From: a virus
Strand: one strand, 5' to 3'
Length of the DNA stretch: 64,000 bases
Virus record (IMG/VR): IMGVR_UViG_3300043419_000731
Location: 1-64,000 of that record
Part shown: piece after piece, positions 42,549 to 49,876 of the stretch
Position numbering within the stretch: position 1 is the stretch's first letter
Layout: each line of letters opens with the position of its first letter
Translations under genes and position numbers: made by a program
Notes under the pieces: generated by a model
What the model was told of the DNA's origin: nothing
What the model saw: only the letters and a program-made list of their open reading frames with translations
Database searches by the model: none

Positions 42549-43637
42549 ATGAAGTCATTTAAGAAACTATCGATTGCTACTGCTGCAGCTCTAGCAATTA
42601 CAACTGTTTCTGTAGCAACATCTTCGGCAGCACCACTAGCCGTTACGGTTGCAACAGTAACAAACGCAACAACATCTGCAGCACCTGCATCAGTTGCAGT
42701 ACCAGCAGCAAACCAGATCACATCTGGTACATCAGTAGCTTTAGCAGCAACTGCTGACACAAATACAGTAGTGTCTTTTGTAGCATCAGATACAATTAAG
42801 CTTGTAACTGCTTTGCACACAACAGATGCACCAAAGACAATTGCTTCTGGAGTATCTACACTATCACTAACATCAGCAGGATCAGCGCTTACTGTTTACG
42901 CTTATACAACAAGCGTTAAGGTTGGAACAGTAACAATTACAAACGGCGGTTATTCAACTGTTGTTTACATCAAGGGAACAGCAGGAGCAGCATCAAATGT
43001 TGCAGTCGCAGTCCCAGCAGCATCAGCAGTTGGAACAATTCCAACAGTAACTGTATCTGCTACAGACGTGTTTGGTAACCCAATTCTTACAGGTGAAACA
43101 ATCACTGCAACAGTTCTCGGTTCAACATTCTCAGATGGGACCATCACAAAGACACTCGTTACTTCTACAACAGCAGAAGCAACAGCAGACACAACTCTAG
43201 TTGCTGGCTCAAAGACTGCATCACTTGCAGTTGGCGTTGCTGGAACAGTTACAGTTGTAGTTACAGGTGCAACATCAGCAGCAACAGTTGCTGGCTTGAC
43301 AGCACCAACAAAGGCAGCACAGGCAGCATTTACTGTATCTGATCTTAATGGTACAGTAGCAACACTTACTGCACAGCTCGCAGCAGAGAAGGCTGGACGT
43401 GCACTTGATGCACAGGCAGCAGCAAATGTTCTCGCAGCAGAGAAGGCTGGACGTGCAGCAGATAAGGTTGCAGCAGATAAGGCACTTGCGGACGCAAAGG
43501 CAGCATCTGATTCAGCAACAGCAACAGCAAAGGCAGCAGCAGATCTTGCTCGTGCAACATATGTTGCAGAGTACAACGCTCTTGCTAAGAAGTGGAACGC
43601 TAAGAATCCAAAGGCTAAGGTTGCACTTAAGAAGTAA
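42549..43637 (+). CDS. Secreted host-like surface protein
   Basis: 362 residues with a signal peptide (SIATAAALAITTVSVATSSAA). The main part is Ala/Val/Thr-rich beta sheet (Ig or pilin-like, about 40-255), then a coiled-coil with repeated AAEKAGRA (about 270-340), and a basic end (AKKWNAKNPKAKVALKK). Composition resembles actinobacterial envelope proteins more than a phage structural protein, so transfer from a host is possible. AAGGAG lies ahead of ATG 42549. A strong terminator closes it. Confidence 0.65.
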   Translation: MKSFKKLSIATAAALAITTVSVATSSAAPLAVTVATVTNATTSAAPASVAVPAANQITSGTSVALAATADTNTVVSFVASDTIKLVTALHTTDAPKTIASGVSTLSLTSAGSALTVYAYTTSVKVGTVTITNGGYSTVVYIKGTAGAASNVAVAVPAASAVGTIPTVTVSATDVFGNPILTGETITATVLGSTFSDGTITKTLVTSTTAEATADTTLVAGSKTASLAVGVAGTVTVVVTGATSAATVAGLTAPTKAAQAAFTVSDLNGTVATLTAQLAAEKAGRALDAQAAANVLAAEKAGRAADKVAADKALADAKAASDSATATAKAAADLARATYVAEYNALAKKWNAKNPKAKVALKK

Positions 43638-43646
43638 TTAACTTCG

Positions 43647-43682
43647 ATTAAAGGGGCAGGACTCAGGTCTTGCCCCTTTAAT
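43647..43682 (+). terminator. Strong intrinsic terminator
   Basis: ATTAAAGGGGCAGGAC pairs with GTCTTGCCCCTTTAAT around a TCAG loop (16 bp with one G-T pair). T-rich 3' flank, symmetrical, so it could work in both directions. Confidence 0.85.
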
Positions 43683-43689
43683 ATTTAAA

Positions 43690-43704
43690 TGATAGAATTG
43701 AGAT
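43690..43704 (+). promoter_or_regulatory. Extended -10 TAGAAT, leaderless spacing
   Basis: TGA plus TAGAAT (43693-43698), TGAGAT, ATG 43705. It follows the terminator directly, so it starts a new unit. Confidence 0.65.
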
Positions 43705-43923
43705 ATGGAATCAAACAAAAGAAGTTTATATAAGTCGTTTACTTGGCCAGCAGTTCATATAGGATTTGTTGGCACATTAGTCTACTTTTTTGAGAAGGCT
43801 ATTACTGGCGAAGCCCACTGGGAGTATGCTGGTGCATTTGCAATAATTTATACTTTATGTGAGATGGTCGGATACTTTTTGCACGAAAGAGCGTGGTCAA
43901 AGTTTGGAAGTAAGGTTAAATAA
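43705..43923 (+). CDS. DUF2061-type membrane protein
   Basis: 72 residues. Two membrane spans (HIGFVGTLVYFFEKAI, AGAFAIIYTLCEMVGYF) and the family end FLHERAW. In bacteria DUF2061 proteins are small inner-membrane proteins of unknown role. Its presence in a phage suggests a copied host gene. It heads the enzyme island. Confidence 0.75.
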   Translation: MESNKRSLYKSFTWPAVHIGFVGTLVYFFEKAITGEAHWEYAGAFAIIYTLCEMVGYFLHERAWSKFGSKVK

Positions 43924-44066
43924 TGGGAAAGCATAACGATAAAATTAAAAAAGCTTTAGAGCAAAGAATTGCTGCAACACCAAATGGGGCGGGATACAAG
44001 AAGCCTGGATCAATGAATAAGAAGAAAACAGGCTATAGAGGACAAGTAGCAAAGGGTCCTAAGTAA
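43923..44066 (+). CDS. Small basic protein
   Basis: 47 residues. GKHNDKIKKALEQRIAATPNGAGYKKPGSMNKKKTGYRGQVAKGPK is highly basic in two parts. TAATG overlap with the DUF2061 gene. It probably binds nucleic acid or a membrane; function unknown. Confidence 0.55.
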   Translation: MGKHNDKIKKALEQRIAATPNGAGYKKPGSMNKKKTGYRGQVAKGPK

Positions 44067-44069
44067 TTA

Positions 44070-44192
44070 ATGCTCAGCGATAAGTGTGAAATAAAAGATT
44101 GTAATAAGCCAGCCAAGCACATAGGCTCATTGCCTGAGACTGGTATTATTGATATGTGTGCAGATTGTTACCACAGATTATATAGGTCATAA
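44070..44192 (+). CDS. Small Cys-containing protein
   Basis: 40 residues. CEIKDC (6-11) and CADC (about 30-33) give a likely zinc site, and it ends YHRLYRS. Two nt separate it from the radical SAM start. It may be a peptide substrate or a co-factor for that enzyme; neither is shown. Confidence 0.5.
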   Translation: MLSDKCEIKDCNKPAKHIGSLPETGIIDMCADCYHRLYRS

Positions 44193-44194
44193 TA

Positions 44195-45196
44195 ATGAAT
44201 AAGTATTTAATCAAGGCAGTCCAGCTTGATGTAAATGGCTTATGCAATTCTTCTTGCTGGTTTTGCCCAGTCGCCTATGCTGGTAATCCAAAGTCAGCAA
44301 TAAGAGATATGCCTTTATCAGAGATAGAGGATATATTTATTCAATTGACTGAAGGCAAAGGTGACTTTGTAGATCCAGGTCTATCTATAGTTTACTCTGC
44401 TAATTACAATGAGGTTCTTTTGTATAAAGAGTTTGACGCAATGATGGATCTATATGCAAAGTATAATTTTAAAACTAACATACTAACCAACGGAGTCAAC
44501 CTAACTAAATCTAAAACCGATTTACTTATCAAGCACAAAGATTCAATACAGGGAATACTATTAAACATCCCATCATCTGATCCAGAAACTTGGTCTAAAT
44601 ATGTTGGTATGAATATAAACCTGTTTGATAAAGTAATTAATAATGTTAAGCATTTTATAGAAGAAAATAATAAGCTTGAGAATCCAATATTTATTCATTT
44701 AATGATAAATGGTATCAATGAGCTATCATTGACTGAAAATGGTGGATGGCTTAACCTATTAGAAAATGCTCCAATAATGGATCTAAGCCTAGAGAGTGGT
44801 GATCTAAAAAAGGAGCATGATAGATTTCAATCTATATTCCCTAATTTAAGTATAAGCACAGCTCATCACCTATACGACAGGGCGGCACACCTTGAAACAC
44901 ATAAGGTTATGACTCAGGGACCTGCTATTGAAAAGTATTTAAAGGTAAATGGTAGTCGTGTAATTGGATGCAATGGTGGTCTTGGAGTTAGAAGTAGAAC
45001 TAATGAATGGATACATATTAACCCAAATGGAGATTTATTTATTTGCTGTGCTGATTATGATTTTGAAACAATATATGGCAACGCATTTAGCCAGTCAATA
45101 AAGGAAATATGGCACAGCAAGTCAAGGTCTGACATGGTTGAAGAGTCCTATTCTAAGATGTGCACGAGCTGTTCTGCGGCCATTTGGGGCGACTGA
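44195..45196 (+). CDS. Radical SAM protein with C-terminal SPASM-like cysteines
   Basis: 333 residues. The cluster motif is C17-x3-C21-x2-C24 (GLCNSSCWFCP). C-terminal cysteines in GCNGG, LFICCADYDF and MCTSCSA suggest a SPASM or twitch domain that holds extra iron-sulfur clusters, typical of peptide-modifying enzymes. It abstracts hydrogen with a 5'-deoxyadenosyl radical. It is followed at once by a run of tiny ORFs and then an oxygenase, which makes a peptide-modifying role attractive but unproven. The stop overlaps the next start. Confidence 0.8.
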   Translation: MNKYLIKAVQLDVNGLCNSSCWFCPVAYAGNPKSAIRDMPLSEIEDIFIQLTEGKGDFVDPGLSIVYSANYNEVLLYKEFDAMMDLYAKYNFKTNILTNGVNLTKSKTDLLIKHKDSIQGILLNIPSSDPETWSKYVGMNINLFDKVINNVKHFIEENNKLENPIFIHLMINGINELSLTENGGWLNLLENAPIMDLSLESGDLKKEHDRFQSIFPNLSISTAHHLYDRAAHLETHKVMTQGPAIEKYLKVNGSRVIGCNGGLGVRSRTNEWIHINPNGDLFICCADYDFETIYGNAFSQSIKEIWHSKSRSDMVEESYSKMCTSCSAAIWGD

Positions 45197-45300
45197 TGTG
45201 CTGGTTATGTGGGTGCGCTGATCATGTTGGCCTAGGCAACGAGAGAGAGCCTGAAGAGAAGCCTGATCCTAATCAACTAAATGCTATAATAGAGTCATAA
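45196..45300 (+). CDS. Tiny Cys-motif protein CWLCGC
   Basis: 34 residues, MCWLCGCADHVGLGNEREPE..., TGATG overlap with the radical SAM stop. Shares M-C-x2-C-G-C with the ORF at 45657. The end overlaps the promoter of the next unit. It may be a metal-binding peptide or a radical SAM substrate. Confidence 0.55.
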   Translation: MCWLCGCADHVGLGNEREPEEKPDPNQLNAIIES

Positions 45301-45321
45301 GCGGAATACTAGTCCCGCTTA
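45282..45321 (+). promoter_or_regulatory. Extended -10 promoter with 7-bp hairpin leader
   Basis: TGC plus TATAAT (45285-45290). TAAGCGG (45298-45304) pairs with CCGCTTA (45315-45321), right at the expected start (about 45297). TAGGAG lies before ATG 45347. Confidence 0.65.
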
Positions 45322-45346
45322 AATAAATAACCTATAGGAGTACCAA

Positions 45347-45505
45347 ATGACAACAAATGGAATTAACGGTGGTGGTTTTGAAGCTGCTAAGCCAGCAGGA
45401 ACTAACAGCATCAATGCACACTATTCAGACAATACAGGATCAGCATTCCCAGCAACAGATAAGTCAACACAAGACGGTTCAGGCGTAGGCCAGGGCGGAA
45501 AGTAA
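45347..45505 (+). CDS. Small Gly-rich protein
   Basis: 52 residues, MTTNGINGGGFEAAKPAGTN... ending SGVGQGGK. No Cys; disordered and Gly/Ser-rich. TAGGAG upstream. It is the first gene of a new transcript and might be a small structural or peptide precursor. Confidence 0.55.
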   Translation: MTTNGINGGGFEAAKPAGTNSINAHYSDNTGSAFPATDKSTQDGSGVGQGGK

Positions 45506-45507
45506 TA

Positions 45508-45657
45508 ATGTCGATCTTTGATAAAGAAGAAGTTGTAGCACCAACACAGGCAGCAGCAGTTGCTGCAGCTATAAAGCCATCGGCTAAGGTTGAGTGCACA
45601 AGAGACACAAGAGGCGATGCTCCTTGTGCAGTGAAGGATTGCGAGAACTGTAACTAA
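45508..45657 (+). CDS. Small Cys-rich-ended protein
   Basis: 49 residues. A helix (VAPTQAAAVAAAIKPSAK) precedes a C-terminal cluster VECTRDTRGDAPCAVKDCENCN with four Cys. Leader-like and core-like halves are compatible with a modified peptide, but a zinc or Fe-S site fits equally. TAATG junction with the next ORF. Confidence 0.5.
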   Translation: MSIFDKEEVVAPTQAAAVAAAIKPSAKVECTRDTRGDAPCAVKDCENCN

Positions 45658-45845
45658 TGTGCATAATGTGTGGTTGCGGAGATTCTAGTAATTTCGGAGA
45701 TATTAAATCACAAGATGCCCCAATGTTTACAATTGGAGATATTTTTGGTGGAGATATAGACGACTTATCAGAGTCAGGTATTAGAGACAGAGATTCTGAA
45801 TCTACTTATAACCCAAGCGGAGAAGTAGAAGACGATAATGACTAA
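45657..45845 (+). CDS. Small Cys-motif protein CIMCGCGD
   Basis: 62 residues. M-C-I-M-C-G-C-G-D at the very start, then an acidic body (IDDLSESGIRDRDSESTYN). The N-terminal three-Cys motif matches the ORF at 45196. Real start supported by overlap with the previous stop. Confidence 0.5.
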   Translation: MCIMCGCGDSSNFGDIKSQDAPMFTIGDIFGGDIDDLSESGIRDRDSESTYNPSGEVEDDND

Positions 45846-46044
45846 TAGTTTTAAAAAAGAAGATGGTACTGGCATGGTTCCACCAGCTAACGCTGGTGCA
45901 CCTGCTGGTGCTGTAACAAGCACAAACACGCCAAAGAGATATCCAAGGCAGGGTGTAAGAATAGATACTAATAAGCATGGCATTCGAAGAGAAACAAGCT
46001 TAGTACCTAAGCCACCTAAAAAAAGCGGTAGAAAGAAAGTTTAA
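45838..46044 (+). CDS. Small Pro/Ala/Lys-rich protein
   Basis: 68 residues. PPANAGAPAGAVTST followed by a basic tail KPPKKSGRKKV. Disordered, with ATGA-type overlap with the neighbour. Function unknown. Confidence 0.5.
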   Translation: MTNSFKKEDGTGMVPPANAGAPAGAVTSTNTPKRYPRQGVRIDTNKHGIRRETSLVPKPPKKSGRKKV

Positions 46045-46133
46045 TGTGTAGATCATGTGGTGATTGTTCAAAAGAACATTCATTTAACATTGATGATGCA
46101 ATAGATGGGGTTCTAGATTCTCCCATCATTTAG
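46044..46133 (+). CDS. Tiny Cys-motif protein CRSCGDC
   Basis: 29 residues, MCRSCGDCSKEHSFNIDDAIDG.... Shares the N-terminal M-C-x2-C-G pattern with the two ORFs at 45196 and 45657. TAATG overlap. It ends 14 nt before the oxygenase start. Confidence 0.5.
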   Translation: MCRSCGDCSKEHSFNIDDAIDGVLDSPII

Positions 46134-46147
46134 ATATTGGAGTTGTG

Positions 46148-46789
46148 GTGAGCGTTTTAAATATAGATGCTATTGTAAATCAAGGGTATCAGTTTGAGCA
46201 GCTTGATGAGAACATTCTCCTTATAAAAAACTTTTTAACAGATGAAGACCTCAGTATTCTTTGGGATATTATAAATAATTCTACAGATGAAGACTGGGGT
46301 CTTCAACTGCACTACACCAAGCACCTAGAAGATCGTGCAGAAGAGCTTACTGGCAAGCGTGATATAGATGCTGCAGGCATAGAAAGAACCGATAACTGGG
46401 ACGACAAGGTTACACCATTGAGTGGTAAGACGCATCTTGTTCAAGATTTGCCAGAGCGGGTATCAAAATTTTTTAGCAGTGATTGTGGATTTGAATTCAG
46501 AAGCTTTGGAACTATACAGAGAATGTATAAAGGCACTGAGTTAAAAGCACACTACGATGATAGAGCAGATGTAAGACATGTCTGGGCATCAGTTGCTTAT
46601 ATTAATGATGATTATAATGGCGGAGAACTTTACTTTACACACAAAAATATACAGATTAAACCACCAAAGGGTAGTATCATGATATTCCCAGCAACTGAGG
46701 AATACGAGCATGGAGTAAAGCATGTAATAGATGGCCCATTCAGATATGTGCTTCCTGCATTTATCTTCGATCACTCTAAAAAGATATAA
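46148..46789 (+). CDS. 2OG-Fe(II) oxygenase, prolyl-4-hydroxylase type
   Basis: 213 residues from GTG 46148 (GGAG 5 nt upstream; GTG 46145 also possible). H135-Y-D137 (KAHYDDRADV) and the distal His in EHGVKHV bind iron; the Arg in PFRYVL binds 2-oxoglutarate. The core YINDDYNGGELYF matches the copies at 30847 and 49877. It lies directly between the small Cys peptides and the PLP enzyme, suggesting a shared substrate. Confidence 0.8.
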   Translation: MSVLNIDAIVNQGYQFEQLDENILLIKNFLTDEDLSILWDIINNSTDEDWGLQLHYTKHLEDRAEELTGKRDIDAAGIERTDNWDDKVTPLSGKTHLVQDLPERVSKFFSSDCGFEFRSFGTIQRMYKGTELKAHYDDRADVRHVWASVAYINDDYNGGELYFTHKNIQIKPPKGSIMIFPATEEYEHGVKHVIDGPFRYVLPAFIFDHSKKI

Positions 46790-47847
46790 TGTATTCATTT
46801 GAAACAAGAGCCATTTCCAGCGGAAGGCCAGATCGATACCCAGATGGACCGCTAAACACACCAGTATCACTTAATTCTACCTACACAGCAGGTGGATCAT
46901 GGGGATATGGTCGGTATGGAAATGATTCATGCATCTCGCTAGAGGAAACGATATCTCAATTAGAGGGCGGAAAGACATTAGCATTTGCATCAGGAATGTC
47001 AGCAATAAGCTCTTTGTTTTCAACAATACCAGTTGGATCAGTAGTTGTCTCATCAAATCAGGGCTATGCTGGAGTTAATGCAACTATGCAAAAACTTCAT
47101 GATGAAGGCAAGATATTTGCAAGATTTGTTGACATATCAAATACTGGAGAAGTTTTAGCCAGCATCGAAGGTGCTTACATGCTATGGCTGGAGTCTCCAA
47201 CAAATCCAAGACTTGATATAGCTGATTTAAACAGACTTATCAGAGCATGTAATAGAACTGGAGTTATTGTTGGAGTTGATAATACTTTTGCAACTCCCAT
47301 TAACCAGAGGCCTCTGGAGTTGGGTGCAGATATGTCTATGAACTCTGTCACTAAGTATTTAGCTGGACATAGTGATGTATTGATGGGCTCTATATCTTTT
47401 AATAATCAAGGCCTATATGATTCAGTAGAGTTTGCAAGAAAAATCAATGGCACAATACCACAGCCATTTGAAGCATGGCTTGCCCTCAGAGGAATTAGAA
47501 CATTTCCATTAAGATTTAAAAAAGCAGAATCAAATGCAAAGCAGCTTTTTAATTTAATTAGTAATCACCCAATGATTTCAAAAGTTTATTACCCAGGGTT
47601 TGGCGCCATGATCTCATTTGAAGTAGACGCTTCACCAGAAGAAGTTGAAGATATTTGCAACAGATCAAAGCTTATTGCTAATGCTACTAGCCTTGGAAGC
47701 GTGGAATCAATATGGGAAAGAAGAAGGCGTTGGGCCCTAGAGAGCCCTTTGGTCTCTGAAAGTTTAATTAGATTATCTGTTGGATGCGAGGATGTCGAAG
47801 ATATCTGGAATGATATAATAGAATCATTAAGCAAATATGCCAGATAG
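46789..47847 (+). CDS. Cystathionine gamma-synthase/lyase-family PLP enzyme
   Basis: 352 residues. FETRAISSGRPDRYPDGPLNTPVSLNSTY at the N-terminus, the PLP-anchor K189 in NSVTKYLAGHSDVLMG, and VDNTFATP match MetB/MetC-type enzymes. It is 30-40 residues short of cellular forms. Such enzymes do beta- or gamma-elimination or replacement on Cys, Met or homoserine derivatives. In phages PLP enzymes occur in thymidine hypermodification and amino-acid pathways. Start overlaps the oxygenase stop (TAATG). Confidence 0.85.
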   Translation: MYSFETRAISSGRPDRYPDGPLNTPVSLNSTYTAGGSWGYGRYGNDSCISLEETISQLEGGKTLAFASGMSAISSLFSTIPVGSVVVSSNQGYAGVNATMQKLHDEGKIFARFVDISNTGEVLASIEGAYMLWLESPTNPRLDIADLNRLIRACNRTGVIVGVDNTFATPINQRPLELGADMSMNSVTKYLAGHSDVLMGSISFNNQGLYDSVEFARKINGTIPQPFEAWLALRGIRTFPLRFKKAESNAKQLFNLISNHPMISKVYYPGFGAMISFEVDASPEEVEDICNRSKLIANATSLGSVESIWERRRRWALESPLVSESLIRLSVGCEDVEDIWNDIIESLSKYAR

Positions 47848-48082
47848 AAAATTAATAGATGGCAGTATTGCTAAAGAGTACAGCGATCCAGTAACCATAA
47901 CAGTCTACACCAAAGCTCCAACAAAATGGAAGCTTACTGATATGCAAACTGGAGAAGAGTATATAGCAGATTTTCGCCCAGCTAAAGTTGATGCATTGGC
48001 TATGATTAAAATGGGCGGATTCAGGAATATACAAAAAAATACATACGGGACGTGGGTTAAAATTGAGAAAACTACTGAATAA
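47837..48082 (+). CDS. Small protein, paralogue A
   Basis: 81 residues. The block ITVYTKAPTKWKLTDMQTGEEYIA is repeated, with changes, in the next gene. A beta-hairpin-rich fold is likely. Overlaps the PLP gene by 11 nt. Function unknown. Confidence 0.6.
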   Translation: MPDRKLIDGSIAKEYSDPVTITVYTKAPTKWKLTDMQTGEEYIADFRPAKVDALAMIKMGGFRNIQKNTYGTWVKIEKTTE

Positions 48083-48119
48083 TGTATATGGATTTCTTCC
48101 AAGGGTCTATCAAGGTGCT

Positions 48120-48299
48120 ATGGTGGAAGAGTTTCCAAAGGCTGTGGATTTAACAATACACACAAAGGCGCCAGGTAAATGGCTACTAATCGATTTAGAA
48201 ACTGGTCAAGAGTACATAGGGTCAGATGTTCCTACTAAATATGGCAGGTGGAAAAGACTAAAAGACAGGTATGTTCCAGACAACCAGGACATGCTATAA
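48120..48299 (+). CDS. Small protein, paralogue B
   Basis: 59 residues from ATG 48120 (AAGGTG upstream). A longer form from TTG 48063 is possible and would overlap paralogue A. LTIHTKAPGKWLLIDLETGQEYIGS aligns with paralogue A at about half of its positions. Tandem duplication inside the enzyme island. Confidence 0.55.
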   Translation: MVEEFPKAVDLTIHTKAPGKWLLIDLETGQEYIGSDVPTKYGRWKRLKDRYVPDNQDML

Positions 48300-48306
48300 T
48301 TGTATA
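48292..48306 (+). promoter_or_regulatory. Extended -10 promoter, leaderless spacing to a short ORF
   Basis: TGC plus TATAAT (48295-48300), TGTATA, ATG 48307. The main gene starts at 48329 with AGGGGG upstream. Confidence 0.55.
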
Positions 48307-48339
48307 ATGAAACATAGGGGGATAGACAATGAAAATTAA
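48307..48339 (+). CDS. Possible leader peptide
   Basis: 10 residues, MKHRGIDNEN, in a different frame from the gene at 48329 and overlapping its start. It would be read first on a leaderless mRNA and could adjust translation of the downstream gene. Low certainty. Confidence 0.3.
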   Translation: MKHRGIDNEN

Positions 48340-48913
48340 ATCAATCGGATTAAATCTTAACGGCGGAAGAGGCTTACGCACATTTTTAACAGATTCAGGC
48401 TTTAAGGTAAAATACTTCTATGATTACAGCGGAATCCCAGTAGGCACATATTACGAGAACCTATCTGGAATTGAGTCATATCTAGATTCTGTTGATGACG
48501 GATCAGTAGATGTTATTATTGACTTCCCAATTAACCTAGCATTTAAGCATGCCTACGAAAAGGATTCAGATACAAAGTTTATCTGTCTCCAAAAAGACGT
48601 AGAGAAGTGGCTAGATGTATGGGGTAAGACTATGCAGAAGTATGCAAGCGCTGAGCCATATCAGTTTGAAGAGGCTTTCTGTAAGGCATATTTAGATACA
48701 TCAAAAACTAAGATTTCAGATCTCACAGAAGAAGAGCTAAGAACTATCTATGCTGAGCATTATGCTGCAGTGGAAGAATTCTTCAAAGATAAGCCTAACT
48801 TTTTAAAGGTACACCTAGATGATCCACAGATCTCTGCCAAGCTAAGAACATTCTTTGAAATAACATCAGATATCGAGTTTGATACCTTGTCTGATGAAGC
48901 GGCTATTGCGTAG
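48329..48913 (+). CDS. Sulfotransferase-like protein
   Basis: 194 residues. The layout is like glycan sulfotransferases: N-terminal LNLNGGRGLRTFLTDSGFKV (in place of the P-loop that binds PAPS), VDVIIDFPINLAFKHAY, and DTKFICLQKDVEKWLDVW (the D-x-K/R-E-x-W element), then FLKVHLDDP. The P-loop is degenerate, so the donor or the activity may differ. It fits a glycan-decorating island. Confidence 0.45.
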   Translation: MKIKSIGLNLNGGRGLRTFLTDSGFKVKYFYDYSGIPVGTYYENLSGIESYLDSVDDGSVDVIIDFPINLAFKHAYEKDSDTKFICLQKDVEKWLDVWGKTMQKYASAEPYQFEEAFCKAYLDTSKTKISDLTEEELRTIYAEHYAAVEEFFKDKPNFLKVHLDDPQISAKLRTFFEITSDIEFDTLSDEAAIA

Positions 48914-48926
48914 TTAGGGTAACACT

Positions 48927-49064
48927 ATGGATGTGATAATGGCTCCATGTTTTTATTGTACTAATAAGGCAGAGTACTTAGCACTAGAAGTTGCAAAAGT
49001 TAATGAAAAGTTAGAGGTCGTTGAGGTCTGTAAAGATCACTTTGTTTTCCCAGGTGTTTCTTAA
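48927..49064 (+). CDS. Small Cys/His protein
   Basis: 45 residues. CFYC (8-11) and C-x2-H in EVCKDHF give a zinc-site pattern. TAATG overlap with the next gene. Similar to the C-terminal segment of that next protein (ECHFC ... CKNH), so the two may be related modules. Confidence 0.55.
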   Translation: MDVIMAPCFYCTNKAEYLALEVAKVNEKLEVVEVCKDHFVFPGVS

Positions 49065-49876
49065 TGGATTTGCCTCACAATGTTGAATCTAGGCTGACGA
49101 TTACTGGGTTTACAATGAACCCAATAACTGATTCATATATATTAAAAGCGGTGCTTACTGGATTAACTTCTTATAAAGAAGAGCATCTATGCGATTATGG
49201 TCATCAAGTAATTCATAAGAACTATCTAGGTCAAAGAATATCTGACCCAATGATTACAAACTGTATGCAATATGGTTTTATTCAAGGGCATGTTGTTCTT
49301 ACAAACGGCTGGATCAATATCAGAATAACAAGTGATGTGTACCCTGCCAAAGTGGTGGCAGATGTTTATTTAAATAACAGTATGCCTGATGCAGATATCA
49401 TAATTGATCATTTGTGCGCCCCAGCCTTACCACTAGATGGTATGGGATTATTTGATTATACATACACCCTACAGTCTACTCCAATACCTAACACTGCAAT
49501 GAGCAAGCATAACAAGATGGAGTCTCCATACAAGGTAAACGAGCCAGCAAAGGTATCTGAAGACAAGGTGGAGGTTACATTAAATAAGCTATCTACTATT
49601 GAATGCCATTTTTGCTCATCACCAGCTACAACATGGTTGATTATAGGGCCACCTATGAGCCCTGATGCTACTAGTTTAACTCCACCTAGGGTGGTAACTT
49701 CATGCAAGAATCATATCGGAAACGGCAGAGTAACAGAGATTAGGTATAATATAGATGAGATACCAGAGAATGACTTCGTAGTGGCTGGCAATAATGCCGC
49801 TCAATATGAAATGCTAGATGTTTTAGACGAAAATAGAAATTTTCAATATACTATCAATAAGATAAAGGAGACTTAA
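49064..49876 (+). CDS. Two-domain protein, N-terminal AdoMet decarboxylase-like pattern, C-terminal zinc ribbon
   Basis: 270 residues. The N-terminal 130 residues end in VVLTNGWINIRITSDVYPAK followed by VVADVYLNN, which resembles the strand order of small S-adenosylmethionine decarboxylases but lacks the cleavage Ser and His pair. The C-terminal part has ECHFC (about 180) and CKNH (about 213), a zinc-ribbon pattern. I do not assign an enzyme. It sits between a small Zn protein and an oxygenase. Confidence 0.35.
   Translation: MDLPHNVESRLTITGFTMNPITDSYILKAVLTGLTSYKEEHLCDYGHQVIHKNYLGQRISDPMITNCMQYGFIQGHVVLTNGWINIRITSDVYPAKVVADVYLNNSMPDADIIIDHLCAPALPLDGMGLFDYTYTLQSTPIPNTAMSKHNKMESPYKVNEPAKVSEDKVEVTLNKLSTIECHFCSSPATTWLIIGPPMSPDATSLTPPRVVTSCKNHIGNGRVTEIRYNIDEIPENDFVVAGNNAAQYEMLDVLDENRNFQYTINKIKET

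Noticed and set aside
42965-43576. A 203-residue leftward ORF opposite the Ala-rich surface protein
   Set aside because: It is the reverse frame of a GCA-rich coding region; composition is Ala/Ser/Val only, no ribosome site, and the + strand gene has a signal peptide and terminator.
48082-48153. A 23-codon ORF after paralogue A with TAATG overlap
   Set aside because: It competes with the frame of paralogue B, which is supported by similarity to paralogue A.
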